Source: Chalciporus piperatus (Eukaryota; Basidiomycota; Agaricomycetes; Boletales; Boletaceae). From it: a DNA stretch of 64,000 nt. The DNA lies in NCBI GenBank assembly GCA_038093975.1, contig JBBPTG010000046.1:62001-126000 (forward strand), read 5' to 3'. Below, in pieces: positions 1-10,448 of the stretch. Position numbers and translations under genes: made by a program. The first letter of the stretch is position 1, and every line of letters starts with the position of its first letter. The notes beneath the pieces were generated by a model, which saw only the letters and a program-made list of their open reading frames with translations, ran no database searches and was not told the DNA's origin.

Positions 1-151
1 GTTCGCGCTTCAAGCTCTGGGCAGGGTAAGTTTGGTGGGTCGGACCATGTATTATAATATTTCCTTGTCCCTCGTCTTTGCGATTCAGTTCCCTTCCCTC
101 TCCTCGTCTTCCTCTCTCTCAAATCTTCTTCGGTTCTTTGCTAACTCTTCA

Positions 152-399
152 ATGGCCGACTTCAATGATCTTCATCACCTCAATGCTCTCAACGATGCTA
201 TGGACGTTCAAGTTGATCTGTGAGTTTCCTCTCTCACTGCTCGCCGTTGTTTGTGAGATTCATCGCCTTTGCTTGTCCTTTTTTCAGCGAGATCCGCGAG
301 GTTGACCCTCTCCTCCTTCTTCATCAAAATTGCCCTTGGCACAGATTCATCCCAACTAAGCCCAGCCCCAAAGGATCTTTGTTGATTGGTACAAGCTAA
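152..399 (+). CDS. small two-exon gene, 59 aa, unknown function
   Basis: An ATG at 152 opens a short exon (152-219) that ends in a GTGAGT donor. After a 68-nt intron with a TTTTTTCAG acceptor the frame continues in exon 2 (288-399) to TAA. The 59-residue product starts MADFNDLHHLN and is rich in Leu, Asp and His. No domain is recognised. The stop lies just 28 nt from the 3' end of the minus-strand recombinase relic, so this may be the 5' stub of a longer gene cut by that element, or a genuine small protein. The splice sites are good; the function is unknown. Confidence 0.45.
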
Positions 400-426
400 G
401 CACATAAGGTGCAAGCAACCCAACTC

Positions 427-2950
427 CTATCTAATTCCATCCCACTCTGGCTTTGCCCTCTCGTTTTTGGTGTGCAGGGCATCCTGTCTACACAGTGAAT
501 CTATGTGCTCCACCATTCTGTCCTTGTCAAAGTGTGGGAAATTTTCACAAACACATATGAACTGAAGGACATTCTCCCTATAGAACCTGAAAGCTCTCCT
601 CCTCCAGGCGGGTCGATGGCTGAAGCTAAACACATGCCAGCTGTCCTTCTTGGCGTGTAGGTGATCTGCCAAGGCACTGCGGTTGATTGTGACATCGCAC
701 TGAGGACAGAGCGTTGTGTTTGAATCCCCGTGGGTCAGTCCGATGCCACCCGTTGATATAGCTGCATCTGATTCCACCCTCAGCCTCTTCCGCCTACCAT
801 CGTTCTTCGTTTGTGAGCGGGAGTCAGAAAACGCAAGCTACGTGGGTTCTTTGGGGGTACAAGCTCACCTGGTCCCCATCTACACCCGGATCCTCTGACA
901 TCCCAGGACTCCAGCCCCTTCCAAGGGCCTCGTTGGCCAGAGGGGGAGGAGGGAGAGGGGGGTAGCTGGAGTTTGGAGAAATCCTAGGCTGTGGAGCAGG
1001 AGGTGGTGGGTATACCTTTGCTGGCTCTGCCGCAGGGGGCTGTGAGAGGGGAGGGCTGCCGGGTCTGCTTAGGCTGACGGGGCTTGGCTGGTGCCCGGGT
1101 GTCTCTGAGTGGGGGGGTGGATGACCGGGCTGGGATGTTGGGTTGGGGGGTACCCATGGCTTTGGAGCGATGGGATTTGGGGTGGTGTCCGGGTGCCTGC
1201 CTGGTGGATGCAAGGTGCGTGGGGTAAGTCCTGGCTGGGGGTTTACGGGTGGCAGGCGGGGAGATCCTTGGAGGATCCTGTTGAATGAGGTGGTTCCTTA
1301 TGCTTTCCAAAATACTGTGAATGGCTGGCAGTTCCTCCTTTACCTGCTCTAATTCCACCTTGGCTGGACATGAATGGACTGAGGTTTGCTCCAGAGACAG
1401 TCCCAGGTGTGATTCTTTGCACTGCGCCTGCCGTGCCAATGCGGCTTCACGGTTGGGCTGAGTACCATCGAAACCCCAAAGACGCTGCCACCCATCGCAG
1501 AACGTGAAGGCCATGTGGGAGAAGTGGTCGGTCAGCTCCGGATGGTCGTCAAGTTTTCTGGAGTACAGTCGACTACCCATGTCCCAAGTGTGGCCCATTT
1601 GTGAGTGCATGATATGGTCCATATCAGAAGGGCAACCAAAGAAGGCTGTGATGTTGTAGTGGTCAGCAATTTCCGGAAGAATGTGACGCAATTGGTTCCG
1701 ATTGAGAGCAATGCCCAGGTGTTTCTTGGTGGTTCTTTGCACCACCTGGGTCAAGCAGGATGGTTACCAGCACTCTCCCATGCTGGATAGCAGATAGCAG
1801 TGGCTTTCTGGATCAGCGTTGGGAATAAGGAGGTCGCTTGCCCAGGCCTCAATTGTTGCAACTGAGGCATAGTAGCATCTCAGTTGGTGCTCAAGGGATC
1901 GAGCCAAAAAGTGCAGGGTGGTTTTGTCGCGGCCGGTGTTGCAGCCACTCTTGGTATAAAGCCCAATGCAAGCAAGGCAGTCGAACACATAGGAGAGGCT
2001 GCGGGATCGGAACTGAGTATTGACAACCTTCGTGCGGACCTCCTCCGTTCCCCTCTTGGGCATCCCAGGAATCTGGTGGAGAAGAAAGTAAAGCCCCTCT
2101 TTAAACTCCTTGATGCTTTGTAGATATCTCTGCCAGTGTCCTTGCCGGGAAATGGGCTTTCCCTCTTCAACGATTTCCTGCCATGGCTTCAATGATCCCA
2201 GATTATTAGTGATGGAAAGTCCGCTCCAGTCCAATTTTTTTCTTCATTTGGGAAGGACTGGACCGTAACTGGTCTTTCCTAATTGGGAAATCATAAAAAA
2301 CCGAACCAAACTGATCAAGACCGGTCCTTAACGATCCTTTATCGGTTGCAACCAATATTTCGCTTAGCGTGGGAGAAATCAAAAATAGAATTGGTTCCTG
2401 GCTACAAATCCGTTCCTGGGTTAAGCAAAACGGTTCACACACCATAGAGATATGACCATTTCAAAACAGCATGTTTTTTGTAGTGATACATGAGATATTA
2501 TCAAATTACGTGTGATGGCAAGACCAATCATAGACTCAATTCTCAACACATACTAATAAAATATACATGAATATGTGACTCAATGAGTGTATATACATGA
2601 TAGAATGAATGTATGACATGTCAATTAATATTATCATCAGCTAACCTCAATATCTCACCAAAACATCCAATAAAGTCAGAAAAACTTGGGAAAAATCAGG
2701 AAAAATTGGGTGATATATAGGGGGTGGCTGTGCATCGGTTGCAACCGGTTGCAACTGGTTTTTTTGTAGAATTTTTGGTCCTGTCAAAATGCAGGACCAA
2801 GACCAAGACCGTCAAACCAGTTGCAATTAACAGTTGCCGATGGTCTAAGTTGGGTTGGGTTGTTGGTCTTTTGACGGTCCTAGGACTGGACCTGACAACA
2901 CTACAGATCATCCTCGCTCATTCCAAGGAGGAGATCGTCCTGAAGCTGTG
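427..2950 (-). pseudogene. copy A: broken tyrosine-recombinase (OrsD/RecQ-associated family)
   Basis: Read on the minus strand, one frame runs from the MITE edge at 2206 to 984 with a single in-frame TAA at about 1764-1766. It carries KRGTEE (box I Arg), NQLRHIL (box II, Asn instead of His, then Arg) and MGHTWDMGSRLY, where His and Tyr are 9 residues apart. These match the tyrosine recombinase pattern and align with copies B and C. A Pro-rich linker (about 1000-1210) and a CPQC zinc-finger-like segment (about 640-720) follow. The MITE at 2207-2903 interrupts the gene; the frame resumes on its far side (QDDLLLGMSEDDL). Frame changes in the Pro-rich part and the missing N-terminus support pseudogene status. 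No helicase domain is visible. Confidence 0.7.
2207..2903. mobile_element. hAT-type MITE 1, 697 bp, with 8-bp target duplication
   Basis: The element starts TAGTG and ends CACTA; the outer about 25 bp form an imperfect inverted repeat sharing CCAGTCC. It is flanked by CAGATTAT (2199-2206) and CAGATCAT (2904-2911), a 7-of-8 match, as expected for an 8-bp hAT target-site duplication. Inside are GGTTGCAACCGGTTGC-type words and an A-rich stretch (AAAAATCAGGAAAAAT) that is shared with the second MITE at 46207-46895, which has nearly the same length. It has no coding capacity, so it would need a transposase supplied in trans. It sits inside the copy A gene. Confidence 0.75.
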
Positions 2951-2952
2951 AA

Positions 2953-5102
2953 GATGGAGAGAACAAGGTGGTGGTATGCCCCTGCTATGTCAGACGCTGA
3001 GTATCTGGACACGTGGGCCGACTTGCATGCCAAACTTGTCGCCACCGACAGCTTGCTGGAGTACTTTGGATCGGTTGAGGAGGTTGATCGTGCCAAGTAC
3101 GAGAAAGGAATGTCCAAGTACTGGGTACGGGTGCTGAAGCACTGCACGGAAGAGCAAAACAAGATTACCACATCATACACCAAGGAAGAAGTGGCCATCG
3201 TGCAGTACATGCCAGCGGAAATCCAGTGTCTGAGATCTGGCCTTCTCTTTGATGGCAGAACAGTACTTACGCTTCCCTTGCCCAACAAGATTCTGCTCCC
3301 TTACCTGTTGAAATTATACGCTGACCCCAATGAAAATGTCTCCTTGGAAGACGTTTGCTCACACAGATTGTTTCCTGGGTCGAACCCCTCAGCTCCTATG
3401 CCATCAAACAACACAACCCCAATCAACAGAGTCGGCAGTGGTACGATCACGTCAGCGCCCTCATGGCGTACGCCGGAAGCGAATACCGAGATCAAGAGAA
3501 GGAGCACAACAGGTCGACGGAACACGCAGGAGTGCAACAATACTGACTCTGATAAACAGCTGTTGACTGTCCTCATTACGCATCAAAGGGACTGGCTGCG
3601 TGGCGCAAAGAACTATGCCATCACAAGTAAACTTGTCCTGACCAGCGTCAAGCTAGACGACGACTTGCTATGAGGCCGTTCGAACCGCAGACCTCATGCC
3701 ACAATACTACAAGGAATGTTCCAGGGCTGTCAAGGTTTTCAAAAAAGGCACAGTCCAGGACATATGGAGTCCGGGACGAATATCGGGTCAGCGGACAGGC
3801 TGCACAGATTCTGCTGAGGGAAATCATTCCGCGAGTGAGTTCCCCTCACCGGTTCTCGCTTCAACTGCCTTGTCTGAACCAGGCTAAGAGATACATGCAG
3901 TGGAACCTGGTCCTTTGGATTCCATCCAAAGTCTGGTTTGGGTTCTTAGCCCGAAGGGTGCTAGAAGTCCAGCACACCCAGATGGCCCTATGCAGACAAA
4001 ACCCAATGTGCTCGAGACGGCCAACATGTTTTTCTTGCAGGATCTTTGGATCGACATTGATCCCTCATGACGCTCTTCAGGACTTCGACGACGTCCATGT
4101 GTTGGCTCTTATGGCTGCCAATGCAAAGGCACAACAGGACAAGGCCCTTGCCACAAGAAACCGTGGCGTCCAAGATCCCTTTGATCAAACGGTTATGTTT
4201 CCCATTGGTGCCAACCCTACCTGGAGTGCATTAAAGCAAGCCATTGCGAGCAATCCTGGTCTCATGTTGAAGGATTGGTCTTAGTTTCTCAAGCAGGTTC
4301 TATGGTACTCCCCTGTTTGTAGTGCGTCTGTTCTGCAACTTTACAACACAGATGTGGATGATGGTTGAGGCCTTCAAAGCGATCGGATCGTCCCTGCACC
4401 CAACTCCTTGCATGACACCACGCTGTCTTTGAAGCTTCCAACATTGGGCTGGAGCATGCATAAGGCACCGCCCACGGAGATCTACTTTCCTTCTCCAGAC
4501 AGCAGCGCCGGCCATGATGGCTCCATCTGGATGGTCTTCTGGAGGAACAATGGATATATCAGGGAGTATCATGACCACCTGAGCGACAGAGATGAACACC
4601 AGCAAATCCAGATCAACGGATACCCTTGCTGATATCTTCTCAGTACGGCAGTGTCTTCCTGCCAGCCAGAAAATGACGAAGAACACCAAAGGAAATGTCT
4701 GGAAGGTACAACAGGGCACCTACATGTTCTTCCAATCCCAAGTTTTACATGATTGAAGGCTTGGAAAAGGAGATCGAGACGCGAACACAAGTCGCCCACC
4801 GTCCTGGTCGTGGCATCAAGTTGAGACCTTTCTTAGAAGAGGATTTATGGAGATCGAGCGGCTTCGATGGCCTGGCCAGCAAGAAAGATAAGAAAGACAG
4901 GCAGAAGAGACGACAGCTGCAACAGAGACTGGATTCATTCGAGAACAGGTCTGATTTGGAGGGGCCGGGTACCTTTGCCCGCTGGTTGGGGCAGAAGAAT
5001 GGAAGGGATGTTTCGTGGGTTTCGTCCAACCTCCTGGATTTTCTTTACATAGTTGCCTCCAATGCCCAGGACCTCTTTACCCCATACTACGGCAGCATGT
5101 AG
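2953..5102 (+). pseudogene. decayed multi-exon gene, unknown family
   Basis: Three stretches look protein-coding by composition but do not join in one frame: 2953-3350 (starts MERTRWWYAPAMSDAEYLD, charged and amphipathic), about 3680-4284 (ends LMLKDWS before TAG), and about 4440-5102 (contains SIWMVFWRNNGYIREYHDH and the KKDKKDRQKRRQLQQ basic segment, ends TPYYGSM before TAG). Frame shifts and absent clear splice sites suggest a degraded gene, although unrecognised introns could reconcile some of the breaks. I recognise no domain. The first ATG is divergent from the copy A relic, only about 30 bp from its last readable codons. Confidence 0.4.
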
Positions 5103-7964
5103 CCTGGTTCTACTTCAGATGATGCAATCACGGTTTGTCAATGCTTCGGTGCATGGTCAGGGTTGTCAGTCAGGCTTTTCCATACAGCGGCCAGATAAAT
5201 TTGCATGGTATTGGTGAAACATGGAGTGGGGGAGACCCTATCCATATGCTGTCAAATCTCATATGAGGGAGCCGAACAGGTGATAGAGCATGCTACTGAC
5301 CATTCGTCTTGGCCGATGATATTTATAATCCATCAGTTTATCTGCACGTACTAGCATCACCTGAAAGGCTCAATGAATTCATTCCTCATCCTCTGATGCT
5401 TAGGGCAACTAAGCAGATTTGGCCAACATTCACAAATTGATATTTGACACGAAGTACAGATTCTACAGGGTAGCATTCAAATGATACAACCAAAGGTTTT
5501 ATGCACCCCTTGCATGTGCACTCTTTGTTTTGCTCGCTTACCACGGCCGTGGGGGGAGGCACTTGCTGCTTTCGGGCTAGGCGAGGGGGAACGATTCTTC
5601 AGTATGCAAAGACGGAGCTTTAGCCTCCATGTCCGCCTTTGATGAAGTCGCAAGAGCCTGGATGCCACCCGGCTACATTTCGTGAGGATCATATAACCGG
5701 GAGCAATGGACTGCTTATCTTGCAAGCCCACGCCCTCCCCGACCTCAACCTCCAGTCGTTCTGAAGGAACGAGAGGCTTTGCTTCGTCAGTATCAACTGA
5801 GTGATGAATGGCAAAATACTGACCTTCTGCACACTCTCGCTGAGCTCCCCCCGTGACTCTGCTGAAGGCAACGGAGGCTTTGCTCCGTGAGCATAAATCA
5901 AAAACTAAGAAACGAGCTATTTACTTTGTCCATAGCCCCGCTGATACGTGTCTTGGATTTGCGGACTTCATCCAGCCGCGTTCTGGCCAGGTTCACCACA
6001 TCCAGCACATCAAGCTGGCTGCATGAGAGGGGGGAGCCAGCGAGCCAGCAAAGTGAGGGGCAATCAACGGTAAGTCCGTGTTAGGCTCCCACTCCAGAGC
6101 GCGAGTAGCGTCCCTGAGAAGCAGCCCAAGCCCAAGTACAACCCTACTCATACGCCCCTGAGACTTCGAAGCTGAGTTCAGCGACATGAAGGTTGGCTGG
6201 TAGGTAAATCTCCCAAGATCACCAGTCGCCCCAAGCCAATGAACCATCATAAGTCTGTAATGTTGTCTGTCAAATGTTTTTTTTTTTCCTTCAAGGCCAA
6301 GGATACTTGCAGGGAAACTCTTGGTCTTGGTAAGGTTGGGCTGACGACAAAGTCCGCAAAAATGCCAATTGCGAGGCAATGGTGTCGGCATTACCAGCTG
6401 GACTGCGCAGATCGCTTGGAGGTGAGGGGTTAGACCCCGAAGGGCCTGCTGTCCGACCCACACCATCTAGGACTTGTTTGCCATCTTCTGGTGAACCCTA
6501 AGCCAGAAGGTTGTCGTCCATCCTTCGCCTGGCACCTTTACCAAGGTGATGCTGGGTGAACGTTGTCTTCCGAATGTTTGGTTCAGTCTCCACCCTGTGA
6601 TTGTAGGTGTGAGATCGCAGAACATGAGACTGGTGCAAACACCACGTACACGGTGACTTCAACCCCTCCATTTCCCCCATTAGACCGGTGACCAAGGAAT
6701 ACCACGCAGTGCACTCCATGGAACCCCCCTTGGTTGATTGATTGGGAGGGTAAAGAGGGATGTGGCTCAAATGTCATCAAAGTCACAAATTGTCTTGGCG
6801 ACGACACACCACACGTGATTAATCCATGTGCAGCATGTTGCGGCTGGAGACTATTTTAGCCTTCAATTGCATTTGAGCTGGAACACTATGTTTCGGTCGG
6901 CCAATGTCTCTTATGCACATATCCAAAAAACGAGAGTATCATAGGCTACTCATTTAAAGACAACGTAAACATTCAACTACTATCCTAAACCAACCATTAG
7001 TCCTATGGTTGGTTGGAGTGACAAACTCAGCCGCTACGGGTTTTAACCCGGTCTGTTTGCCTGCAGGGCAAACCACGGAATCATCAGCAGCCAACCCGCA
7101 CTTCATATTCTCGCACATGGTAGCCCACGGTCTTTTGTTCTGACTGAGAATTTCCAAGGACGAACAGCGGGACAAACAGGACAAAGAAGGGGGAGGTGGT
7201 TGCCTAAGGACGCCTGTACGTGTTCCACCACATATATTTGGCAGCAACGATGCAGGGGGGTAGAGTCATGAGAGAGGGAGAGAGCAAGACATCAGTGTGC
7301 ATTCCCAAGTCCATGCAATTGCTTAGCGCTTTCGGCATGGCGGTCTCCAATCCATAACCTTCAATCAGATGGGAAAAGAACAAGGAATTGAGAAAAAAGG
7401 AGGCGAGGAGGGCCTGAAATCGCTCAGCCGTAAAAACAATGCATTTCTGCACCCCCAAACTAATCCAAAACGAATCAATAAGTGGGAGTGATGAGGGATG
7501 CATGAAGCGCTAAGCAGGACTCTTCATATTTGTGAACCCATCCACAGCTCAATTATAGGGTACTTTTGTAAATGGGTTAGGGTCAGGCATGGGTTATGGT
7601 CACTACCATTCGTCAAAAAGGTCGAATCGCGCAATCTCTCCGTCGGACAGGCCTTTGACACTAGATTGACACACAAAACTTAGCCACTGTAATAAAACAA
7701 AGTCGTAGTTCAAATATACATACTTAGATATATGTGGGTATATATCAATCAAATTCACACGAGAACGTCAAAACACGCAATCTCACTCACAGTGAATTTG
7801 CACGAAATGACGCATCTGACAGAATAAACCATTTACCAGCGCCTGTAGTACATTACTACTATATTAGGCAGGTAGTTCATGGGACATCTAATATCAGCAT
7901 CAATCATGCTATGGCGCAGAAGCAGCAGCGATCCGCGTTTTGACATCAACTCACTATCACTGAC
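5103..7964. other. gene-poor stretch, nothing supported
   Basis: About 2.9 kb without a convincing coding exon on either strand. Open frames are short, overlap on opposite strands and lack splice context. There is an 11-T run near 6276 and a GAATCGCGCAATC word at about 7623 that belongs to the inverted-repeat word family described at 8835. Confidence 0.5.
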
Positions 7965-8822
7965 AATGTCCAGGAAAGCACAATCGAAGGTTGGGACAAA
8001 GAAAGCTAGCAGCGCCGTTGCAGGACCAACGGCGAGCGTGGAGAAAACAAGACTACAGAAAAATCAGTAAGTTATAATCGATCTTGAGTATAATCTAACA
8101 CGATCTATATCATCTATGGAAGATCAACAACACGCTGCTCCTCGACACCTGTGATGACAACGAAGGAGCCAAGCTCAATGATAGCGCACGACAGACAAGG
8201 AGAAATGTCTGGACGCCGCGCTGTTCAGGTACGCGCACCTCGACATTATCGGGTACGAAAAGGCACTCCAGTTCCACAAATGGAACGAACACTCGTGAAT
8301 ACAAAGCCGAGAAAGGGACCGCCCTTTTTGAATCTTTCACAGGTACGGACTGGATCGGTATGTGCGCATAGTCCTATATTGTATGTTATTCTCTACTCCG
8401 TTATTGGTAATTACACTGATGTACTGAATAGCTTTGGTGCAAGGAACACCATCCCGATTGTGGTCAAGTGGGACCGTGTCACCGTTGGAACATACGAAAC
8501 TACGAACCGCAACCTTCGTGAAGAACTCCCCATCCTTAAGATTATGGACCTCTCTGAGCACAATCAAGTTATAGTCGCGGGTGGGCAACACCATCTAGGA
8601 CCACTGAAGCTATGGAAGGCCGATATGATGATGCAAGTGGTAAAGATCGAAGAACGCATGGATGAAATCAGCTCGATGAACATTACCGCCGATATGAGAG
8701 ACGAAGTCGACGAGTACAACAAGGTCTTGAAACCGGCGCTATCACGCATCAAATGCCAGCTTGCATACGGTGGACAGTGGATGGTGCAGCTATTTGATTT
8801 TCGTGAGTCCAAGTTCGATAAC
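7965..8822 (+). pseudogene. 5' part of a GGQHR-motif fungal gene, frameshifted and truncated
   Basis: Exon 1 (7965-8067, MSRKAQSKVGTKKAS) ends in GTAAGT. After the intron the readable segments are LLLDTCDDNEGAKLND, then in another frame LFRYAHLDIIGYEKALQFHKWNE, then in a third EYKAEKGTALFESF. After a second intron (about 8341-8430) a long frame carries IPIVVKWDRV and VIVAGGQHHLGPLKLW. The GGQHxL segment resembles the DGQHR motif of ParB/sulfiredoxin-like folds and of an abundant uncharacterised Agaricomycete family that I recall having this order of segments. Two frameshifts (about 8210 and 8290) and the abrupt end at a hairpin at 8835 mark it as a relic. The minus-strand gene at 10.4-13.5 kb could be the matching 3' part of a relative, but I cannot show that. 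Confidence 0.55.
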
Positions 8823-8834
8823 GCGCAGTCTGAC

Positions 8835-8891
8835 ACAAAGAGAAATTGCGCGATTCGGGGGAAAAGGTCAAATCGCGCAATTTCACTTTGT
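8835..8891. repeat. near-perfect inverted repeat, 21-bp arms
   Basis: The arms at 8835-8855 and 8871-8891 pair at 20 of 21 positions around a 15-nt loop; the core is GAAATTGCGCGATT facing AATCGCGCAATTTC. The repeat abuts the point where the upstream gene relic stops. Related words recur at about 7623, 9404-9442 and 10194-10205, so this is a dispersed word and not a single hairpin. Confidence 0.8.
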
Positions 8892-10440
8892 TACTTTTGG
8901 TGATTCCCCAACTTAGCTTTTCCTACTTACTTACTTTCCTTTCACTCATACAGCGCTACCTAGCGCTCCATTCGACTTCTAACCTATCTAGATCGATTCC
9001 TCAGGTCATCTTACCTAGGGTACCAACTTGGTTCATTACCTAGTGTTGTTTCCTTTGCTCTGCTAACCTTAGACTTGTGTGGCACTTCCTTGACACGTTG
9101 TTTACCTTGAAGCGCACACTCCTCCAGAGTCCATTGTAGCTACCCTTCAGTTACTCACATTGGACTCTAGGTACCGTTACTTATTTCTTCACTTAAATAT
9201 ATCTCAGTTACTCACATTGGACCCTTGAGTCGACCTAGCAGCTGTCCACCCCTGCAAGTCTTTGGCTGCAACACTCTTTGCGTCAGATTGCGCAACATCC
9301 CTGTCATTACTATAATCCATTCACAGAAATGTCCCATAAATACAGATCTTAGATTACCATTCTGAGTGCGTCTCCAGTTGTGTATAATATGATCGAGGAA
9401 TATGGATCACGCAACTTTGTGATTCCCGGAATTGCGTGATTCGGTGTTTCCCGCGTTCATGAGGTCTCATGACCCTGTTATGAACATAACCCAGGTACAA
9501 CGAGAACATCGGCTGGACCATTTGCAAAAAGGCCCTGTAATTGGCTTCGACCCCAGCGCCAGGACACAGATACCAGCTTTTCAAGAATCTGCTACACTGT
9601 CTGCGTGGAGCGAAGCATTCACCCGAGGATCCTTTGGGGTTAGGTTAGGTTAGAATAACTCGCGCCCCAATCTTATGCTTCAGCACAAGAATCTCACCAT
9701 GTTCACTGCGGTCCTCGAAGACGTTGTGTATGAATCCGACGAGCATCTCAATGTCTCTTTGATTGCAAATAATCTCATTCCTTATTTCATTGGTGTAAGT
9801 TCATATTTAAATCAAATTGTAGTGCACATGTGTACTAAAATTTGAATTTTGATAGCATTTCCTTGCAGTTTTCCAGCCAATGTGGAACACTATCCTATTC
9901 CTCTGTTCACCCATTGAAATGCCTACGCTCGAGCAAGCCTGTCAGGAAGTGCCATAAGCACGGTTATACCAAGTCCCCGTGCAGATTGCTGAGTGTGAGA
10001 TTGAGGTATCTTCTGAAGCGACCAGCGTCATCTCCACTCCTCCTTGGTGCACCGCCGTAGTGTCTCACTCTCCATTATCTATTTCCATCTAATCAGATAT
10101 TGATAGCGGCTAAATACAGTCCAAGCGAAAGTTGCATGGAAGTGTCGACGTCGGACGATCCACCTCCTTGCCGCCATCTGCTAACACGTGTTGAATTGCG
10201 CAATTGAATTGAATTTGTAAACAATACCATCATCACGCAGCAACGAGTCGACGCAAAGCATTTGTTGATACGAAAATATATACCACGTGTGGTACGACTA
10301 CCACACCATGTAGACCCTCAGTTCGGCGACGAACCTTTTGCCTGTCCATTCGGTCCAATGCTTCGTGAACACACAGTTTACAATGGTCCCGTGGCTGTTG
10401 TAGTGTCAGTCAGTATGAGATGTACATGAGAGCGTCAGAC
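8892..10440. repeat. non-coding stretch with short repeats
   Basis: No coding exon is supported here. An 18-bp direct repeat, CAGTTACTCACATTGGAC, occurs at 9148-9165 and 9205-9222. A hairpin lies at 9404-9442 (arms like GGATCACGCAA and TTGCGTGATTC). A short TTAGG-type run, GGTTAGGTTAGGTTAG, ends at about 9654. A perfect 12-bp palindrome AATTGCGCAATT is at 10194-10205. The region may be a decayed LTR or MITE, but I found no matching ends. Confidence 0.5.
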
Positions 10441-10448
10441 GATTGCAC

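Noticed and set aside
1740..1766. Tiny intron removing the copy A stop
   Set aside because: A GTAACC...CCCAG interval of only 22 nt is too short for fungal splicing; a nonsense mutation is simpler.
2908..3288. Minus-strand 126-codon frame
   Set aside because: Ser/Thr-rich shadow of the better plus-strand frame MERTRWWYAPAMSD.
9638..9655. TTAGG repeats
   Set aside because: Three units of TTAGG only; no neighbouring feature supports a telomeric origin, so recorded only as a short repeat.
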